Below are positions 58,604 through 64,000 of a stretch of 64,000 nt of DNA, one piece after another (position 1 is the first letter of the stretch; each line of letters starts with the position of its first letter). The position numbers and the translations under genes were made by a program. Under the pieces are notes generated by a model, which worked only from the letters and a program-made list of their open reading frames with translations, was not told the DNA's origin and did no database searches. The stretch comes from Romanomermis culicivorax (lineage: Eukaryota > Nematoda > Enoplea > Mermithida > Mermithidae), in NCBI GenBank assembly GCA_963922205.1, contig CAWUHX010000148.1:1-64000 (forward strand), written 5' to 3'.

Positions 58604-59400
58604 TATTATTGGGGAACTTGTATGAATTGCATAAATACAAATGCGTAAATTTCATTTGCATAAAGCGCTTGCAATGAAGTTTCGTCCTCAAGGATGTCGT
58701 AAAATTTATTTTGGTATGCTTGCAAGCTATTTTAAGCTTTTCAGTTTCAAAAATTTCAATGAAAATTTCAAACAAACAAAGTATTTCACATTTTCTTTTC
58801 TTTTTGCAGCAAATCATGGAATTTTTTATTCTTCAATTTCACTACTAAGACATCGTCATATGTTTTTTCATTGCGAATCGAAGATTTTCAATCGATGTCG
58901 CGCTTTCAGAGTCAAACGACTCTTAATTATTAATAAATAACGGGTTAAAATCAAAATCTCCTCAATCAAAAAAGAAATTTTGAAATTTGTAACTCGTGGC
59001 ATCGCTGGTATTTGACGTTGGTCACAAAAACTAGAATAGGGCATCCAGCTGTTATGGCATGGTGTATTTAGTCAAACCGTTTTTCATAAATATTACCATC
59101 ATCTGTCAAACTGTTGTCAGTTTCATGACCTTCCAAAATTTATGACATGATCTATTGATGCTTATTATTACTTAAAATATCGCTTTAAGTTCTATATAGA
59201 TGAATAACCAAGCAAATTATTCAAATGAAGGAAATTTTAAAAAATGTATGGATATAACTGATGCTGTTACTTGAACGTTACCTATCTTCCTAATAAATCT
59301 TTACCACTGCTATTCATGGATCACCACAAAATTAATGGAGAGATAAAAATGTGAATATGCTGATTCAATTGCTTTTTGCGACTAATATTTGGAATTTCAG
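58604..59400. other. Intergenic or intron sequence
   Basis: AT-rich. A tctttttgcag acceptor near 58809 precedes a weak open frame that I cannot support as an exon. Confidence 0.35.
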
Positions 59401-60583
59401 GACTGCGCCGCGGTCGACCAATGTCATCGAAGATTTACTGCATGAGCATGATGAATGGTAAGCCGTGTGCGAATTTCAAGATTCGTCATCAATAGATTTT
59501 TAAGCTATAGATTGAACACATGTGGCATGAATAAGCTCTCGGAAATATATCTCTCTATTCATCATTTCCATAGCATTTTAATGAAACGTAATGAGAAACT
59601 TGTGGACACAGTTTAATAGATCTGAACATAAGAAGAATTTGATTTCATGTGATCATCGGAGACCCATATGCAATATGACTGACTTCTGAGATTCATGCAA
59701 TAAAGCATGACTTGTCCGAAAAGAGACGATATGAAAAACAAATCACATGTTTCATGTTTACAGGGTGCTCCACGATCTTTAACGATTTCTCCACATCCCA
59801 GTTTGGATTGAAAGTCCTTTGTATACAAAATTAGTTTATGGTATTAGTGTTATGAGAAGCTTACAAAAACTAATTATTAATGCCAACACTGGTTTTTGTA
59901 CTGGAAGACTTTTTGCTTACCGCAACAATCCGTTCTAGAGTAAAATCATGTTTGGAAGCTTCAGAATAAAAAAAAGAAAAGAGAGCCGGAGTATATGTAT
60001 CATTTATCATTTCATCGATCACATTCACTTTTTATATTTACTCCAATCTATAATCTGTATTTCGGAATTCTTTCAATCTTCATAAAAAAACTACTCGAAA
60101 AATAAACAAAACGTAATAAATACCGCAATAATATTGTTTATTTTGTGCGAAACTAGAATTTTTGTTAGGGAAATAACGAATAAACTATAATCCATAGATC
60201 AAATTTCGAACAGTTTTCATTTTTTAATGTAGTGGTTCGTCAGTAGTTTGTATCTTTTCGCGAGCTTTGATTAAAAATCCTGTGAGCAAGTCGAATGTTT
60301 TTTTACTCTTTTTTACTACGCTGTATATCACGTGACATCAAATTTGCATACTAGATCGTCATTTGCATGGTGGGGTTACTGTATGATTTTCAGCGCAAAA
60401 TGTGCGCTACGAACAATTGTGCTGCGGCCTCGAAATCGTATGATATACAATAAAAACGAAAAAATCAGTGACACGAAACAGTATCTGTTTATAACATTTT
60501 TAATCAGAAAAATTTCAGGGAGCGCCTAACTATCTTTTTGTATGATTATTCAAAATTTGAAGAATTTCAGGACCAAGCTATAA
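59401..60583 (+). CDS. Last two exons of a small unrecognised gene
   Basis: Exon 59401-59457 follows ggaatttcag and ends at gtaagc. It reads TAPRSTNVIEDLLHEHDE after one base that completes an earlier codon. It ends in phase 2, and the exon after agaatttcag at 60571 completes Trp and reads TKL then TAA (60581-60583). An AATAAA follows at 60587-60592. The acidic C-terminal tail is all that is visible. Upstream exons were not found and could lie beyond the retrotransposon. Alternatively this is an early exon of the aquaporin transcript, but the frame does not continue into it. Confidence 0.4.
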
Positions 60584-60586
60584 CCA

Positions 60587-60592
60587 AATAAA
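60587..60592 (+). terminator. Poly(A) signal before the aquaporin gene
   Basis: AATAAA four bases after the TAA at 60583, about 150 bases in front of the aquaporin ATG. Confidence 0.4.
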
Positions 60593-60739
60593 ATGTGAGA
60601 ACTTTCACTTTCTTCTTCCTTTTACAAAAACGATTTGCATAGAATTTTCTTCATTGATTTCTCCATCAAATGAAGGGGTCGCAACAAAAATGGCGCGGAC
60701 ATTTTCGAACAAAAAGCTGCCAAATTTTTCATACCCACA

Positions 60740-63700
60740 ATGGAAAAATTGCGCCGAAAATTGGCCGGGTATTTACGATCGGATCGTAAATGGTTACGCG
60801 ATTTTTTAGGCGAATTGTTGGGCACGATGTTCCTAGTGGTATGTAAAAATAATGGCAAATTTAAAAGTTTGTGTAAATGCCGTTAATTTCATAGGCTTTG
60901 GGTGACGGCGCCGTGGCTCAAACGGTCCTAAGTCGCGGAACGCACGGCCAATTTTTCTCGATTACTTTTGCTTACGCCATGGCCATCACGTTCGGAGTTT
61001 ATATAAGCGGAAACACTTCGGGTAAGGAATAACGTGAAGATGGTCTGATTAGCTTTATTTTTTGGAGTGGTGAATTCTTTCCAAAAAGTGCCCCCAGTTT
61101 ACCCCAGAAATGAAGTGTGAAATTTGCAAAGCATGTTCTGAATATTAGAGTGGAATGCGAGTACTATTTAATGTTTTTACCACTTCCTACTAAACCACAT
61201 GTTGCATAAGACTGGAGATATGTGAGCCTACGCAATTAACCCTTACTATTTTACGAATAAAAAATCCTACAGTAAAAGATTTGTGTATAGTAGTCTTTCT
61301 TGTCAGGCAAAAGATACTGACCTTTCTCGATAATCTCGTACCCAGTTCCTCTGTTTCCTAGTGCTTATGTGTGTGTAGCATCACAACAAGAAAGGGATAA
61401 CAGGGATCAGCCGTTTAATCATCAGAAAGTCTACTACGCTCCTCTCACATAGAGGCTCGATTATCAGCATTTTGAGTCTAGATGGGTTTTCACTTTTCTA
61501 CTTGGATGTCCGAAATTTTTCAAATACAGAAAATTTTGAGAATTGAACCATTAATTCACCCATTGGAACATTAGAAAGTTCATTTCCATTTACTAATCGT
61601 GTTTATAATATTGCTGAAGCATTTTCTTTTGACACATGGTAGGACATTTATTTTTCATGTCAATTAACACCTTTTATAAATTCCTGTAAATGTTCGAATG
61701 AGAGTTTTTGTGTAATTTAGTTTTTTAGCATATTGTATAAGGTGATTTGTTAAGAAAATACAGATTTAAGGGAAGCGCTCGTTTCCTAGGTATCCGACTT
61801 TTTACGAAAAATAAACAAAACAAAAAAAATATCTAATTTTGCACGTGCGAATAGAAAAATTCTGCGGGCCTTATCCTGCAATTTTTTTCTCAATGAACGC
61901 GGATTAATATGATGGAAAGAAAACTAATAACCTCATAACCCTAATAGTCGTTGGTAAACGCTAAAGTTGACCTGCATCAGATTGTGAAAACGGCATTTGA
62001 GCCACAATTTAGTTTTGATACGATTTGATTGGCATAACAATCCTCAACATGCATTATGGCAGCGGAGCTTCACTATTTACTCAATGTTTATGAACAGAAT
62101 TTTCTTGTGAAAATTCCTCCGATCAGTCTATTTTTAGTTGCTTTCATTTTTCAGGCGGTCACATTAATCCCGCCGTCACCATGATCATGGTTCTTATGGG
62201 TCGAACCCGTTGGATCATGTTACCTTTGTACTGGCTAGCCCAATATTTGGGCGCTTTTCTGGGCGCTGCGTTCGTCTACGCCGTTTATTTTGGTATAAGG
62301 AAAAAATTTTATATCTTTACCTTGAACCGACGAAAATTTCGCTTTACTGATCAGATGCTATCGACAGATTCGATGGTGGAATCCGCATGACCACTGGCTA
62401 CAACGCAACGGCCGGTATATTTGCCACATATCCGCAAGAATTTTTAAGTGCTGGATCCGGCGTTCTTGATCAGGTGAGATTGGAAAATCAACCGAAAGGA
62501 AATGTAAAAGGGCTGTTTGGAAAATAGTAATTAGTTCACTTAACCTTACAAATAATTTTTGTATCAAAGGACTCCTCTTTAGAGTCTGATCTTTATGACT
62601 ATTGCAGATGTTCGTAAACCGTCTGTAAATTGTGCAGAAAATTCTTCAGCTTTTGTTATTTCGAGCGAATTTACTGTAGAATTAATTAGCGAACTAGAGT
62701 TCAGCAAGTTCCAGATTTCTCTCAAACTGAAGCGAAAGTGCTGAAAACAAGTGGAGGTGCTGAAAAATATGCAGAATCTTCTGGAAGAAAATAGTTTTGA
62801 ATTTTTCACGTAACATTCATCACGCGATATTCATCAAAGTGCCAAGTTTTCAAAGTTATTGCGAATTTCGTGGACATCCTCGCACCAATTCATAGGCTCC
62901 GTGGTTCAGTGGTACAGAAGTACAGTGATAACTGTCATAGAGTCAGTAGTGCCAGCTTGCACCAAAAATTTTTACAAAATTCGATTTATTATGGTTTATT
63001 GGCTCAGAGGCTCAACACTGAAGGCAATTCTTATGACGATATATAAAAAAGCATTATGACTTCTTGTTTAGAAATCGGAAGTTCAAAATCACGGAGATCA
63101 GTAAGTCCTCATAATTTAGCAGCTTCTAGGCGAATTGTAGTGAACTTCTTTTAAAATTTTGTCCAGTAATTATACTAAAAAACCACAAATAAATTTTACG
63201 TTCTTTTGACGTGAACTCCTAACGTGAGGCTATTGGTGCATCAAGCATAAAAATTTTCGCTCAGGGTGTAGATAAAAACAATACTCTTGAGTCCTTTCCA
63301 TCTAAACGGAACAGTACCACTAAAGCACGGAACTACTAGATTCTTGTGTAAAAGGAAAACCATTCTATTGGCGACTCTTTCCAGAGATCATTTAAATTTT
63401 TCTAACGGATCTCTTGATTCATGAAAGTTACCATCATACGTTTATTACCGCTAGAAAATCGAAATCGATCAAAGTCGCTTATGCAAGCAAACATTGTACC
63501 TATGACAGGCACTACACCACTGAAATTCTGAATCCCTGATCGACCGGACCTCTGATTTTGTGTAGGCTGGCCTAAACCTAATTAGTGTCAGTAAGCGCGT
63601 CCTCGTATGTATTTTTTATTTCTTCTCCACAACAGACTGTAGGCACTGCCATTTTGACCATGTGTGTTTTCGCCGTCAACGACCCTAGAAACGTCGACGT

Positions 63701-63853
63701 GCCCATGTATTTTTTGCCTCTTTTGGTCGGTCTTGTGGTCGGCACAGTGGGCATGTCCTTCGGTTATAATTGCGGTTTCGCCATAAATCCAGCTCGAGAT
63801 TTGGGACCCAGGATTTTTACCGCCTTGAGCGGTTGGGGTAATGAAGTCTTCAG
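60740..63853 (+). CDS. Aquaglyceroporin (MIP family), 3' end outside the window
   Basis: The exons are 60740-60838, 60895-61021, 62155-62292, 62355-62473 and 63636-63853. Phases are 0, 1, 1 and 0, with the last exon ending in phase 2. The 233 residues so far start MEKLRRKLAGYLRSDRKW. Membrane segment 1 follows (FLGELLGTMFLV), then segment 2 (FFSITFAYAMAITFGVYI), the first pore loop GGHINPAVTM, segment 3 (LPLYWLAQYLGAFLGAAFVY), the loop FDGGIRMTTGYNATAGIFATYP, segments 4 and 5, and the second pore loop GFAINPARDLGPR. Two NPA boxes identify a MIP channel. The Asp after NPAR and the long loop C mark the glycerol-conducting subgroup. It would move water and glycerol across the plasma membrane. 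The sixth membrane segment and C-terminus lie past 64000. All splice borders are gt..ag. Confidence 0.93.
61095..61300 (+). mobile_element. Diverged MITE family B copy in aquaporin intron 2
   Basis: It shares gcatgttctgaatattagagtgg, split by mismatches, and the agtactattt / ccttact / aaaaatcctacagtaaa blocks with the copy at 16802-17036. The termini are degraded. Confidence 0.45.
62876..62945 (+). repeat. tRNA-like A-box segment, possible SINE head
   Basis: ggctccgtggttcagtggta matches a tRNA D-arm/A-box start, but no B-box and no closing acceptor stem follow, so it is not a functional tRNA. A related segment appears inverted near 63490-63530 (actacaccactgaaattctg). Confidence 0.3.
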
Positions 63854-64000
63854 GTAAGTGAATGTCAGTTCACATGTTGAAATGCTCTAGCCTTTTCTCT
63901 TTGTGATAAACAAGTATTTGCTTTTTTGGAGTAGATTGAATGATTGCCATGTTTTGTCTCTTAGAAAATATTATAGTAAACCCGTCATGAAGATTTATTC

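Noticed and set aside
58810-58940. tctttttgcag acceptor and open frame as an upstream exon of the gene ending at 60583
   Set aside because: Two frames are open and neither gives a donor in the required phase.
1-64000. CRISPR arrays, bacterial operons or phage genes
   Set aside because: Spliced genes, telomere repeats and an LTR retrotransposon show eukaryotic DNA; the regular tandem repeats have no spacers of unique sequence.

Overview
The window is animal nuclear DNA and is best read as nematode. The main marker is a perfect interstitial array of TTAGGC, the nematode telomere repeat (21851-22036). Supporting signs are introns with nematode-type ttttcag acceptors, acceptor sites 11-12 nt in front of start codons that fit spliced-leader trans-splicing, and a cuticlin-like ZP protein. 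I cannot name the species. Host DNA is AT-rich and crowded with small inverted-repeat transposons. Real exons stand out as islands of higher GC. All host gene models below were assembled by hand from splice signals and matching intron phases.

Layout. The end of an unrecognised gene lies at 658-2643 (+), followed by a complete four-exon gene for an unrecognised secreted protein (4392-9508, +, 488 aa). Facing it is a four-exon gene for a small secreted EGF-like cysteine-rich protein (9943-12687, -, 154 aa). From 12.7 to 19.2 kb there are only repeats. A single-exon ZP-domain (cuticlin-like) gene follows (19241-19804, +). The 19.8-28.0 kb stretch holds repeats and the telomere-repeat array. A three-exon gene for an unrecognised secreted or membrane glycoprotein (28002-33343, +, 400 aa) converges on a minus-strand gene with three thyroglobulin type-1 repeats (35128-42839). 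At the right edge a tiny two-exon gene end (59401-60583) is followed about 150 bp later by an aquaglyceroporin gene (from 60740, +) that runs off the window.

The most striking object is a 14.2-kb LTR retrotransposon on the minus strand (44386-58599). It has 598-bp LTRs that differ at one base by my reading and a 4-bp target duplication (aatg). Its coding order is Gag-protease, RT, RNase H, integrase (Ty3/gypsy order). A third, roughly 5-kb ORF then sits where retroviruses and errantiviruses carry env. That ORF is not an envelope: its N-terminal part shows all three motifs of a DEDDy 3'-5' exonuclease (WRN/RNase D type), followed by long unrecognised and proline-rich regions. Gag-protease and Pol are in one frame separated by a single UGA. 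Two otherwise invariant positions are changed: the first integrase catalytic Asp is Asn, and the protease Gly before the T-D-F is Arg.

Other repeats: three elements (11.1-11.8, 17.3-18.3 and 35.7-36.8 kb) share a foldback design, with their outer ends made of short tandem repeats in opposite orientation. Two MITE families recur across the window. A 1.5-kb element with ~120-bp inverted ends encloses an exon-like ORF (40316-41820).
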